Positions 49,046 through 61,631 of a stretch of DNA of 64,000 nt are shown in pieces. Source of the stretch: Macrotrachela quadricornifera. Its lineage: Eukaryota > Rotifera > Eurotatoria > Philodinida > Philodinidae. The notes beneath the pieces were generated by a model. It made no database searches and had not been told where the DNA came from. It saw only the letters and a program-made list of their open reading frames with translations. Where the stretch lies: NCBI GenBank assembly GCA_022393335.1, contig JAJEKB010020748.1:63772-127771 (forward strand), written 5' to 3'. The translations under genes were made by a program, and so were the position numbers. How positions within the stretch are numbered: position 1 is the first letter of the stretch; each line of letters begins with the position of its first letter.

Positions 49046-50219
49046 GTTTATATGCTATTCTTCAATAATATATATTCCATATCTCTTTACGATTGTATGT
49101 GGTAAAGACAGAATGACGATAGAAAGGTGATCGAAAGCTATGAAACATTCTTTACGTTCTTTAGAGGTTAGAATCGAATCTTAAGTGTAATTTTAACTAC
49201 GGAACCTGAAACAGTATTTTCTGGTAACAAAATAATATAGCAATGCATGAAATGTCTTCCATATATAACAAAAAATATGTTAGAACTAGTTGCAAATATC
49301 GGAAGCTGTTTAAAGTTTTGTATCGCAGCTTTTTCGCTATGTATTTGAATCGCTATGCTGATCCGAAGAACTTGTCTGATTCACATAGACACGTCTGATC
49401 AACTTTCTTGGTATCATGGAAAAAAGCTAGTGACCAATAGTATCACTAGTAAAAAATGGTGTATGATAACGATGATCAGTCTTAAGGAAAGAGAAACACA
49501 TAAGAAAATATTGTGTTAAGTCAAAGTCTGAATATGACTCAGCACTTGTTTTTACAATATCAGTATCTTCATACTGGCTTAATTGTTTGTAACGAAATTC
49601 TCAATTTTTGATTGACGTTTTCGAGTTTATCTGCTGTGACAGTATTAGCTAAGTCTGTTGAAAAATTTCACTTATAACCTATGTCAAACATCTTTTGAAC
49701 GATGATGCTCATTGTATTCTGTACTGTTCGAAAAAGGGATACTTATGATATTAGAGAAATGACCTACAATGTTTTTTCATCATTGATTTTTTTCTCTGTA
49801 GCGTTAGATATATAATTTGTAGAATTCTTCTTCAAATATCTAATGTAAATAGAATTTAGAAACAACATCAATTCTCAAGCGTTATTCCATCATAAAAAAA
49901 TGTGATTTTGTTATAACATATTTTTTATGTATAGAAAATAATGCTTATATATGCTTGTCATTTGAGCTACAACCTTCAAAGAGAAAATGTTTCTTATAAT
50001 AGCTATAGTTAACCCAACAGTTTTATTTCTTCGAGCAACAATCAAAACGGATGTCTATTTTTGGTGATACCATCACATACCTTGATTTTAGTTATAAATT
50101 AGCTACAAAAACTTGAATATGTATAAAATTTTTACTATGAATAGACAAATCTAATTTATATAAAAAAAATTTTTTGATTAGTTTTTTACGCTGGTGTAGT
50201 TTGAACTCATATTTGTACC
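49046..50219. other. No gene recognised
   Basis: AT-rich spacer, no clear coding or repeats. Confidence 0.3.
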
Positions 50220-50227
50220 GCCGATAT

Positions 50228-50766
50228 CAGTGAATGGCGTAAATGAATTACAGAGTAATTAAAAAAACATGAATTACAAAGTAATTCATAAAATATCAGA
50301 GTCTACCAAGATCTATCAGGGTTTCCCATTATGAGGGCAAAAACACAGACATTGGTGTAGATACATACACACGATAGTGCACTAACTCAAACAAAAAAAA
50401 GGATGGGGGCTGGGTGGACACACACACAGCACATACTCCTTATTGAGGGCGAGGGAGGGTCTAGCAGGGTCTGCTAGGGTCTAACAGGGTCTAGCAGGGT
50501 TTACTAGGGTCTATCAACAGAATCGACCCTGGTACCTTTAGTAGGCTCTGCTAGACCCTAGTAGACCCTAGTAGACCGCAGTAGTTTTTTGCGATCCTAC
50601 AAGAATAATAGATGTTAATGAAGAACAATGTGTCCTGTGAATGAAAGCTGTAAAGAATTAAGATAAGATAATTGATTGAAATATTGATCACAGTTATCAT
50701 TAAAATGTTGCTTAATTGTTTATGTGAATTTTGAATTACTTTGTAATTCATTTACGTCACGGTCTC
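50228..50766. mobile_element. hAT-type MITE with internal 10-bp iterons
   Basis: Inverted ends: GGCGTAAATGAATTACAGAG at the left and its near complement TTTGTAATTCATTTACGTCAC at the right. GCCGATAT (50220-50227) and GCCGATAC (50767-50774) form an 8-bp duplication with one mismatch. The interior holds six 10-bp repeats of the type AGGGTCTAGC (50455-50514), followed by inverted copies (GACCCTAGTA, 50550-50585). No transposase. Confidence 0.75.
50455..50585. repeat. 10-bp GGGTCTAGCA iterons in inverted orientation
   Basis: Six direct 10-bp units (AGGGTCTRRC), then about three units on the opposite strand (TAGACCCTAG). Together they can fold into a large, register-tolerant hairpin in the middle of the hAT-type MITE. 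Confidence 0.7.
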
Positions 50767-51333
50767 GCCGATACAGGTCCTGTTGCACTTTGTACGTCAA
50801 AAATTTCAGCTATAACTAGAATAAATTTATTAGTGAAACCTCAATATTGTTTCTTCATAACCTGTGGAGGATTAAAATTGTTGGTTGAAGTCAATTGTGG
50901 TATGCAAAGATAACTTTTGTTAATGTGTCTCTCATGAACATAAACTATGAACAATCCTGTAGCAATAGTATAAATGACTTAATTTATAACGATAACATCT
51001 CAAAATTGACTAATTCAATTTGGCTGAACTTTTTAGTTTCTTTCTATGTTGACTTGCTCCATCTACTATAAAAATATCAGCTAAATCTGTAACATTGATT
51101 GATTGTTCGGTATTCTGCATACGTTGGTCGAAGACTTACATGCAATGTCTTATACAGACCGTGAGTAAATAACTACTTTTTACATCAATGTTATACTGAT
51201 ACAAATTTTTTAAGTTTAGATATCTGCGTGAAAGATTTTAAACGAATAGGGAAATATTCCTGAGAACAAAGGAACCATATTATTGCACCAACAGTATTTC
51301 GAAAGGTAAATGATTAAAATTTATCTAACTTAC

Positions 51334-53201
51334 TCCAATACTTCACATTGAACTTGAGCATCCTCAGTATTAAATTGATCTTTGTCATCTTGATATAAAT
51401 AATTATTCATGGACGATCTTGTCAATACATTTGGCATTAAATCACGTGCCGAATTGTTTAGCTGTGATTGACATATTAAAGTCATGCTTGTCGACATCAT
51501 AGTTTCATCTAAATTAAGTTAAACATTTATTCGCTCTGATCATCATAAAATGAACACAGTGGACATGTACATATGTAACTCCACATGAATTAGCTGATCT
51601 CTATTATTATTTTACATGAAGATCTAGACGCACGGTGATAGTTAAAAAAAGAAATCAAAAGTTTCTGGAAGAAAATTCTCCTAAAAAACTATTTTATCTC
51701 AAAGAAATAATCGTGTCGTATTCATATACAGCTTATGTTCATGCGTCTTTTCTATGTAAGTATTTCAGATAACAATGATTTGTTCCGTTTTTATTTAGTA
51801 TATTACACTTTGTCTAATCAAATCTGATTCAGCTTTCTTATTTCGAAACATTTTACTTTGTGCTTTTTGCTGATTTATCGTTGCATCGAATCTAAGAAGT
51901 ATAACATTAATGAAACTATAAAAGTTTTGTCATTTCCAAAAACAAACAAAACGGAACCAGAATTTTTATTTTTTTTGGGTAACCTCAAAAAAATAAAGAC
52001 TAAAGATTATTTTTTTATAATAACTAAGAAAACCGATTTGAATTTTTCTTAGTAAATTAAGACCATAGGAAAATAAATCATTTATCAATAAATTACTTTG
52101 AATTTTATCTGACGTTGATGTTGATGTTGCCATCCGATTTGAACAGTTTTGACCTAAAAAATGTCCAAAAAAAAGTGTAAACAATTATTGAGAATACCGA
52201 AATAAACCTCTTAATACGATTGATTTATCATTGTTAGTGTCATTAAGAAATGATTTGATGTATTTTTGTATCAGTTCATGATTAAATATAGTGGTATCGA
52301 TTGTTTTTGACAAACAATGGTTTAAGATACGGCATCGACATGATAAACTTAAACGATTTGCGTGACCTTCTTCAATCCAACTTGGTAACGCAAAAACAAT
52401 AGATTCGCTCCAGCTGGAATCTTCTGCAAAACTTTGTGCGAGAGTACCAGCTGATAAAACTACAAACTCATTTGGACATTGAATTATTCGATGATAACGA
52501 ATATGGTATTTGTTTAAAAATGACGGATCAATCACTATTTGTCCATGATTAAGACATACTGATAATTTTTCATTATTAATTATTGTTTGTAGAGTATCTC
52601 GCTCATAACTGGGAATAATGTACCAATGATGAATTCCACCTTCATGATGATAATCGATTGAAGCAAGATTTTGTTCACTACAACTTAAAGGAAAGACAGC
52701 ACCTACTCCATGAGCTCTTTTTATGCATGAAACACATTCACTTATGACTTTTTTTCCAGCCATTCTGAGAAGTGATTGGTGCGGCATACGATGAATATCA
52801 AAATATAATCGAGACATTTTTCGATAAAAAAAAGTATTGCTTGATGAAAATGAAATATTGAGCTGTCGTTGACCCTTATTTTGGTGAGATAATTCCGACC
52901 AAAAATTCAGTTCGTCTTTTATGACTGGCATTTGTATATTGGGTTCGTTAGCGTCTCTAATATTCTCTACAGAATAGAGAAGATCATTTGAGTTCATCTT
53001 CACAATTTGTCTAGTTAGTGGATGTAACATTAAATTTTTTGGTCGCTTCTTTAAAGCAAAATTACAATGAATATTTGGTTGAATTTTAATAGCTCCAAAT
53101 TCTTTTAAAACTTGTTCATGTTTGTAAATAAAGTTGACCAAATTTTGAATATCATATTCATTGATTTGGAAAGTTGGAACATTCGTCGAGATTGATGACA
53201 T
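51334..53201 (-). CDS. JmjN/JmjC-domain protein, apparently lacking iron ligands (partial)
   Basis: The main exon 53201-52208 encodes ~331 residues. It holds a JmjN-like N-terminus (VPTFQINEYDIQNLVNFI) and a JmjC-like domain: ASIDYHHEGGIHHWYIIP, DPSFLNKYHIRYHRIIQCPNEFVVLSAGTLAQSF, ESIVFALPSWIEEGHAN. A further exon 52153-52064 joins through a 54-nt intron (GTTTAT...TTTAG, phase 1), and 51508-51334 joins in compatible phase, adding a Ser/Thr-rich tail and ending at GTAAGT. The gene then continues, or is interrupted, in the direction of the hAT MITE. JmjC enzymes demethylate histone lysines using Fe(II) held by HxD/E...H. Here the first pair aligns to residues near SCSEQN, and the last His to Leu in GTLAQSF. 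The fold seems kept but catalysis probably lost. The frame is intact. Confidence 0.65.
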
Positions 53202-54799
53202 TTCAATCTATAAAATTATAATCAACTATTGATTATATAATATAATAATCTTTGATCTAATCAGATATACGCGTAGAAAGCAAAAGTTAGAATCGTTATT
53301 TTAAGTATATTGTATTATTATTCATGTTCCATTCATACTGTAATTTTCATTAGAGAATTAACAAGAAAAATCGAGTGAAAACAAATCAACTGCATATTTC
53401 ATTCACAGAGACATGATTTTGTCACTATGATGAAAACTACAAATTTGAAAAGAACATAAAATTTTCTATCATCATACATACTTTCGTGTTGGTCTGCGTT
53501 TATTTGCTGAACATTAATTTAACGATTATGTAAGTGATCTTATGCAGAAATTCTAAACAATGTGTCTTTTAGTAAAATATTTCTGTTGATCTGTGTTTTA
53601 TCATTAGTAAAAGAGACATTTTTGAACAAACAACCACATATTTTGGTAAAATTTTATATTCTCTATCATTGTCTACTACTGAAATAAAACTTCAGAGAGA
53701 CAGTGATAATCGTTTTTTTTTCTAGAACTGCACAAAGAGCATGTCGGCGTAATACTTAAACTAATATCTAGTGCATGAACGTAAAACAGAATAAAAATGT
53801 ACAAAATGATAGAGATTTCCATGTTCTCTCAGAATCTATGACTGCTTTATTATAATAATTTGTCACATACAAATAATAAATTCAAAAGAAAAGTCTCGTA
53901 ACAACTAATAATGCAGGTGTGTAATACTTGTCAGTTGAAAGTGTATTTATTGTATTCGAAATTTCTTCGTGATCCGTCAGGATAAAAGAATAATTAAGCA
54001 TATAGTATGATAGAGAATTTGACAAACTTTCAGAATATGCCATTTTGTTTTCAAAATTATGTTTCATAGTGATAATATACTCAAAATATCAATTCAAACT
54101 TTTGCTTTCCATTCATACACTGTCAGTACGCATTGGATACTGATAATGTATTTTTTTGAATGCAATCATATCCAACTAATCTTTTCAAACGAGATTATTA
54201 GGAATCTAAACTTGAATCTTTTTTCGAAAGTTAAAAAGACTGAACGTTTTTTTACCAGTAAGAAATTTGAACGGCTTAGTTATATAAGTATATGATCGGC
54301 AGATCCTCGCACGAATCCGATATCTTTATTACATTAGTTCGACTATTAATTCATTTTTAGACGCTATCTAACTAAGAAAAAGACAACATAATTAGTGTGT
54401 ATATCATTTAATGGTAATATAATGTGTGTATGTTCAGAACTTTTCTGTTTTTTAAAAGCTAAGATTGTCAGATTAAAAAAAAAACTTTCATAATAAATAA
54501 GAAATGTTTGGAGTTGACACACACTTACAATTGCATAGTTTCAGTGTATTTAAAAAAACTACAAGCACGTTTTATCTGTGACTGTACTTATATCTAGCTC
54601 ATGAAATAAATATAAGTTTACCATGATAATATTAGCTAGAGCCATACTGATATATTACAGATGTCTTCAAACCATGTAATCACAGTCTAGTGTATGGATA
54701 GGACCGTTTTAAACATATATACACATTTTATAAAAATCTTTTTAGGATTTTTTGATATCGATCCGATATTAGTTTGGGATAGGAGCTATTTTTTAATTG
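53202..54799. other. No gene recognised
   Basis: Upstream of the JmjN start there is an acceptor-like TTTTATAG 6 nt before the ATG, so a 5' leader exon may lie here. Otherwise nothing is recognisable. Confidence 0.3.
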
Positions 54800-56175
54800 G
54801 CAAAATTTGTTGTCATCAATTGAATCGATGCACATATGCACGACAGAAAAACGGCATTATTTAAGAGTCATATCTATCACTCATTCTGATGGTTATGCAG
54901 TCGATATTATTGATTCATCTGAAAATAGTTTAGATGATGATAACATTACCAAAAAAATTCTTGAAACAAATAATGAATTAGTAAAGTGATTAGATGGTAA
55001 TGAACGAATAGTAATCGATTGGATTTTCAAGAGTACCCTCGAAGTCTTCTAAAATCTACACTATAATACTCATATGTCAGTTTTATTTAAACAAAAGTGG
55101 CAGATAACATCGAATAATCGACATCAACAGCATAAGACTATGCGCTATATCATCGTGGACGGTAGATACCTTTCATAGTCGTTTCTCATCTTAAAATTGA
55201 AGGTACCATAGGTTTGTATTATACGATTATGGATAATATATGAGCACTCATTAGTATAATTGCTCGGACAATCAAAAACAAAATCTATCCACATAATAGT
55301 TGGATTACATCATAATCCATTGTGTTGAAGAAGATTATTCTCATATGAGATACACTTTAATTCAAATGTTCCGCAAACAAAAGTTTTCCAGTATTTTAAC
55401 CCTTTAAAAGAATACTCTGCTGGAAGTTGTTAACCGCATGACTACATCAATAATTAATTAATTAATTAATTAATTAGTAGCTTAACTGTTAAAAATAACT
55501 TTAGAAATTAAACGTACTATGTTGAAATGAGTTAAAAAATTAAAAGACATTTCTCTTTTAATGATATCGTACTGACTATCTCTGGTAGGTAAAATTCTTG
55601 TCGAAATGCTAGGTTCATAAACAATAGTTCATTTTATCAACGAAAGCTTGCTCATGTGATGCGCACTCATTTCACTAATTCAAATCGTCTTCCATAGCTT
55701 ATTAATACAGGTAATATCACTACTCATTCTTGTTGAGAGAAAAAAATTGAAGATGCAGATTTTAATCTCTTATTCTTAAGCACATCCAAAATTAGGCTAG
55801 GTCGTGCTTACATCGGGGAACACATTGATTAAAATGGTGACTATATTATCGAAGTGAACAATGACAATGACTGTATTTTATTATGTACTATACAAAGTGA
55901 TCATTTACATGCCGTTAAATATAAAACGTGGATACAATACTCTTTCATTAGAGACCTCATTCTTATTTGGTTCTATATAAATACAGCTGTAGCAATGACT
56001 CTTGGAGCATGCTCACATGTAGTTTCAACAGTTTGCCATTTTTTCTACATTCGTCGTCATAAGTTTCGATCATTACAACGACTACGTCGCATCCGACAAG
56101 CAGCGTGGAAACGAATTATAGAAATAGAAGATAATCAAGAAATCATTCAAACCGATATTGATAAAGAGGAGTAGT
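54800..56175 (+). pseudogene. Broken unidentified gene with a C-terminal membrane segment
   Basis: Coding-like pieces lie in series. At 54807-54989 there is a segment with ISITHSDGYAVDIID and DSSENSLDDD, which continues through a TGA (54987) as LDGNERIVIDWIFK. At ~55780-56172 there is LGRAYIGEHID, a TAA, then NGDYIIEVNNDNDC, followed by a probable transmembrane stretch (LILIWFYINTAVAMTLGA) and a basic/acidic tail (RRHKFRSLQRLRRIRQ). The two halves have a short beta-type signature (dG.Y.v.I), loosely like lamin-tail domains, but I would not assign that. In-frame stops indicate a pseudogene. No start codon or intron structure is clear. Confidence 0.4.
55452..55475. repeat. (AATT)n microsatellite
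   Basis: Six AATT units in tandem inside the broken gene region. Confidence 0.9.
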
Positions 56176-58409
56176 AATAAACAACTACTATACTATTTTT
56201 CCTTCTACTAGTTTTTACAAAAATATGTCCATTGAACTTTTGATGTAATTGATAATGAAATAGATGAATGCAAAAATCAGTTGTAATCAGTTGTAGATAA
56301 AAGAAAGTATTGTCGATAAATAGTCTATTTGCTTTTCCTATATATATTGAAAGAATGTATCATTAGACCGAAACTCAATAGAAAAATGAATGACATCTGT
56401 TTTCACAATTATTCTCTAATCAATTATTATTCTTCAATATTTCGATAAAAATGGACATTTAAATAATAAAAACTTCTTTTGTGAAACACGAACTGAAAGG
56501 AGTGTTGAAATGTTTAGAAGTGGAAGTTTGGACACACAATCCCTCTTCTCCACAGACCGTTACCGACGAGGGACAAAGCTCACTTAACGCATTTTGATAT
56601 CATTAGGAAATAAAAGTAGCTCATGAGTAGGCACTTCTAGTAACGAGAAAAGTGCCTTACTCATAACGAAGCGTAGAATTTTCCTGACCATTCAACACTT
56701 CTCTAAATGACTCTTTTAGCGTAAGTTTTAGTTAAGAATTGTGACACATTTTTTTGTATCAGAATAATAATATAGAAGTAAATATGTGATTTCCACACTT
56801 TAGTTCGAAAAAAGCTGCACTGATCAGATATGTTTAGATAAAAACTAAAAAATTAAAGATAGCTATCTTCAGTTTTCTTTTCTTCCCATTCAATGCAAAA
56901 GTTCATTGTCTTGTCAGAAACTGATGCATATACTCACGAGCTTCTCTGTTTATGTTATGAGAAGCACTATCGTGTTCATATTTTTAATCCCACAAGGAAT
57001 ACTCAATCAGGTTTTTAAAGCGATATGGATTTATGGAGTGTGGAACGACGCAGTTTTTAGTTATGACCAATTTTTTTAATGTAAACTCACTTTTTAGTTC
57101 AAAATCTTTTTGGAAATATTTGAAAAATGATTATGAAATATGTGATTAATGTCCATTCAGTTAATTTCATGTAATGTAATACGTATAGATTTAGAAAAAA
57201 ACTGTACGAGATATGCATTTATGTGTCGCATAAAATCGACATCAGTCTGACTAATTGATCTTAAATTTTTTAGAATGAGACAGAGAGAAGTAATCATGAA
57301 CAAAAGTAGTGAAAACCTATTGAAGACTGATAGCTCTCTCGGATAAAATTACTCGGGAAAATTTCTTCATATTCATGAAAAAAAGAATTATACAAAAAAA
57401 TGTAGAATTTCAATTTCTATCGTTCTATAATATTGAAAGCGAGAAAAGAAAAAGTCACAAATATTTAACCTTATTCTATGGTGTCTTTTGTGCGAATCAT
57501 TCTTTCCACTTTATTTAATTTTATTTTTTCAAATAAAGATGATTTTTATCTATGTTTTGGTAAATATAAAGATCTACTTTATCTTCATTCTATACAGTAA
57601 AATCAAAAAAAGATTCCTACCTACTTTTTCTGTGTAATATTTTGTTTGACTTCTAATAAAAACCTTGAATGAATATTCAAATACAAGTGCAACCGTTTCG
57701 TCTTCGAAGCTATCTTTGGTAAATAGTAAATGTATGATTAATCATTATTTATATAATTAAAGGACGTTTTTTTTTGGCTGAGAACAGTATCGTGTAATAG
57801 ATGCTTAATCATACTGCATTTTTGTATACGTTCTCTTTTTATATCTTTCTCTGTTAAATATAATAATCACCTTATCTCTCGTACAAAACGATATATGCAT
57901 TTTACATTTTTTTCCTTTGTGCTTTTTTTTGTTGTTCTCTTCTTTACATTATTCACGGTGTGTGAGTATCACGAAATTGAAATATGAAATACAGTAGCAT
58001 GTTGAAAAATAAGAGGCAATGTGCAAGAGTATATAACACACTATTAGAACCTCTCGTTATTGTTTTTTCGCCTCGTGTATTTAAACTATACAGTGATAGT
58101 TTTATTTGTTTTATATATGGATAATAGAGTTAAAATATCATCACCATTTATGCATATACGTAATAGTCAATATTCTTAACGGCAAAAAGTAACAACAACA
58201 ACAAACAAACTTTAATGCTATGAAACGAAGGACAAAGAAAAGGATAAAATAATGTTTTTGATGAAAATGATATTAATGTAGTAATATATCATATTCGACA
58301 TGATGGGAATCGTCGATAGGTCTCACATTATTTTTACAAGAAAGTCAGTATAGAAATACGTTTTTTTTCTTCGTCAGAGTTCACATATTAAATGTCATCA
58401 ATTCTATTT
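56176..58409. other. No gene recognised
   Basis: AT-rich, no convincing coding sequence; scattered poly-T tracts. Confidence 0.35.
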
Positions 58410-58413
58410 TTAA

Positions 58414-60538
58414 CACATTCAACGCGATTCAATTTTCTCCAAAATATTGAGTGTGTTCGCGAATCTACTTGTAATAAATGCACCTATTTGCCATTGCATT
58501 ATCTTCTACCAATTATTTATCGTCCCCTTCTTCCTATCATCATATCATGAATCATGCTTTTGTGATTAATGAGGAAATTCCTTACGTCATTCTTTCGTTC
58601 TTTGAAATTCATAGATAGTACACATAGAGAGGAAAATTCCCAGATTTTCTTCCTATATCTTGTCTTTCTACCTTTTCATGTATAAAAGTAACCGGAACTC
58701 TGCCCTTGTTCACATGTCGTTCGAAGTATTTGAAACAGAAGAAAGCGCTAGCTCACTTATTGAAGTGAGCTCTTTGAATGACGATTTCGTTAGAATGGGT
58801 CTGGAGTCTGGAAATTTCGACGGAGATGCTGACGATAAATTAGATTCGCCAGTGTGGAGTGAAATACAACTGGAATCTGATGCAAAATTCATGGAAGATT
58901 ATGGACTCGTCCAAGAAGTAACTTCTGCATCAAGAGATAATACAACTCTGCCCATCGATTGCTATCGCCATTTGGTCACAGACGAAATTATCGAATTGAT
59001 AGTTAACGAAACTAATCGGTACGTGAAGCAATACTTGCAAACACATAATATTAGCAGACGATCCAAAAGTCATCAATGGAAACCAACCAATGATGTAGAG
59101 ATGCTCAAGTTTCTTGGAATTATTATCAAGATGGGACTACTGCCAATGCCTCAATTAGAATACTACTGGAGTAGCAGTCATCTATATGGATCCGAGATCA
59201 TTCGAAATACAATGGCAAGAGATAGGTTTGAATTACTCCTCAAATTCTGGCATTTTTCGAATAACAATAAATACCACTCGAATCAAGATAGACTGCTCAA
59301 GTTGAAACCACTTTTGGATTTACTTAAAGCCAGATTTTCGTCTGTATATATTCCTGGTGCAGTTGTTACAATCGACGAAACAATGATACCAGAGCGAGGC
59401 AGACTTTTGTTCACACAAAATATACCTGGCAAAGCATACAAATATGGGGTAAAGATGTACAAGCTAGCGGCGACTACTAACGGATATACGTGGAATTATT
59501 TGATCTATACTGGTGAGCAAGATCCAATGGCAGGTTTTGGCCATGCCGAGACAATAGTGATGAATTTATTGGGTGGTCTTTCGGGATGCTATCGGACTGT
59601 CGTAGCCGATAACTTCTTTACTAGTATTTTTCTAGCAAAACCTTTGCTGACACACGATACATACCTTATTAGAACATTGAGAAGAAATCGTACCGCATCC
59701 GGAAAAGAATTTCTTCAAAAAAGCTCAAGCGTGGCGAAGCGTAGGGACTTCAAAATCAGGAAGTCATAAAATTGATCATGCGGAAAGACAAAAACGATGT
59801 TTTTATGATTTCCACAAGGCCTTCGCATTCAGCAGCTGTAATTGACATTGGGAACACAAATTTTCAAAATGAGCCAATAATGAAGCCAAAAGTTGTAGTA
59901 GATTATAACAAAGGAAGACAAGGTACTGATTTATCTGATCAAATATCAGCCTATTATACGTGCCTCAGACGATCTTTAAAATGGTACCGAAAGGTGGCAT
60001 TTGAATTGATTTTTAGGATGACTATAGTGAATAGTTATTTGGTATGCAAGAAAAACTATTCAATGAATAATATGACAATCTTGAAGTTTCGTAAAAGTCT
60101 TGTGAGATCTTTACTGCTCGGTATACTATTTGAGAATATGATGCCTCGGGTGAGACAACGGTCAACAAGCCAAAACAAGCGCAAACTTGCTGATCACAAG
60201 CTGGAAGAGAGAGAAGAATCTTCTCGCGATGTCCGAAGACGCTGTACTGGCTGCTACAAAAAAATAAGGCAACAACAATCAAGAGAAACAAGTAATGCAA
60301 CCGCAAAGAAAGTAAAGACTTTTGGTTCCGATTGAGACAAAATCTATTGTCTTGGTTGCTTTAACGAGAAACATCATCCTGTATAACAAATGGTTAAAGA
60401 GAGGCTCGAGAAAATATATGATAAATCACACAACCTTTTAAACGAACGAAAAAAAAGCAAAAAAAAATTGCTTTTCGAATCATTGTATTTCTAAATATAT
60501 AGCGGGTCCCACCCGTGGGACCCATCGCGTTGAATGTG
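58414..60538 (+). mobile_element. piggyBac element with both ends and TTAA duplications
   Basis: 15-bp perfect inverted ends CACATTCAACGCGAT (58414-58428) and ATCGCGTTGAATGTG (60524-60538), flanked by TTAA (58410-58413, 60539-60542). Just inside the right end is a perfect palindrome GGGTCCCACCCGTGGGACCC (60504-60523). Total length 2125 bp, with one transposase gene in the plus direction. Confidence 0.93.
58714..60386 (+). pseudogene. piggyBac transposase, frameshifted
   Basis: An acidic N-terminus leads into the DDE_Tnp_1_7-type core. Catalytic aspartates are all present: TIDETMIPE (~59375), VVADNFFTS (~59605) and GTDLSDQISAYYTC (~59930). ATG 58714 is chosen because it opens the acidic domain; ATG 58678 is an alternative in the same frame. 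The frame breaks near 59730-59770: the downstream part continues two bases out of phase and has a TAG in RGEA*GLQ. A TGA at 60333 cuts the C-terminal Cys-rich domain (RRCTGCYKK ... YCLGCFNEKHH), whose first Cys of the second pair is also lost. It is better preserved than the copy at 27168. It would have excised and integrated the element at TTAA. Now inactive. Confidence 0.88.
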
Positions 60539-60542
60539 TTAA

Positions 60543-61445
60543 ATCATGTTGGTGTGGCTTTGCACCATCTTGCTGAAAGATTCAGTTGTCACCAAAAACT
60601 TTATTCCCGTATTTTAAAGCTACGGGAAGTACTTTTTTGATATAACAATTATGATCGACCGTCCCGTCATCTAAGATCACCAAGGGTGTGATACCCTTGG
60701 AGCAGGCCCCAAGCCACACCATTACTTTTTGTGGAAATTTTCGTCTCTGCTGAATACCACCTTTTTTTTATTGGCATCAGCACGATCTATTGCCCACACT
60801 CGGTCATTTAGAGAGTTATAGACACCGTCAATGTCGAAAAACTTCTCGTTCGAAAAGAGAATCTTCATGGTTTCTTCTTTTCAAGAATTGTGTCGAACCC
60901 AATTTGCAATTTTTTTCCGTTTGATCTTTTGATCATCGGAAAGTAATGGTTCGATTACCTTTTTTGTAGGGCTTCAGTCCTAAATCTATTTTTAATATTC
61001 GCCTAATACTTGTTGTAGAAATATCAAGCTCAATCGATAGCTGTCGAGCAGACACTCTTCTTTTCAGCGTAAACGGTTTTTCACCTTTTGAATATTATTT
61101 TTGGTCCTGATTATACGTGGACCACCACGTGTACCAGGTAGTTCAATAGATCCGGTTCGACGGATCATCTGACACCACCTTTTGTCTGTTGCTAAACTGA
61201 TGCCACCATTTAAATCACGACATATTTTTGTGGGTGCATCACCATTTTAGTACTTGGAAAGTACAACGTTTTGCAGGTGTTTACTTTTCATTTTTTTTAA
61301 ACTCGTCAATAGTATCAATATAGATTTGAAACTGATAAATGTGTAGAACTTTTGATAGGGAATTTTAAAAAAAAGCCCAATCGGATGAAAATTAAAAAAG
61401 ATGTCGCTAAAATCCGGAGAGGCTCATTTCACTTGGCGCACCCGT
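60543..61445 (-). mobile_element. mariner-like element, truncated, with transposase pseudogene
   Basis: Minus strand. The element end ACGGGTGCGCCAAGTGAAAT (61445 downward) is flanked by TA (61446-61447), and the start codon is near 61290. The broken transposase has recognisable mariner segments: an N-terminal helix-turn-helix part (RIIRT..RGGPR), FFDIDGVYNSLNDRVWA, then WCGLGPA and FSKMVQSHTNM corresponding to the GACSKG / QQDGAKPH region with the second catalytic Asp. Multiple stops and frame changes are present. The third catalytic region and the other end are missing; the sequence stops exactly at the TTAA of the adjacent piggyBac, whose far flank does not continue it. Confidence 0.75.
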
Positions 61446-61631
61446 TACAATTAGACATTAGTTTATGTGATTCAGCATTTAATTTTTCTTTATCTCAATA
61501 ATAAATCTTTGAAGGTTTGCGTTTAATATTAGTGTTCCCTAGTAATAGTTTAGTTAATCAAAACTTTCCTCAAGAAAATAAGTGCTATTTATTCATTTTT
61601 ATTTCAGATTAATTTTCAAAATTAATACATC

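Noticed and set aside
58300..58410. piggyBac inserted inside the mariner
   Set aside because: The mariner ends exactly at the right TTAA, but the left flank of the piggyBac does not encode the missing mariner C-terminus.
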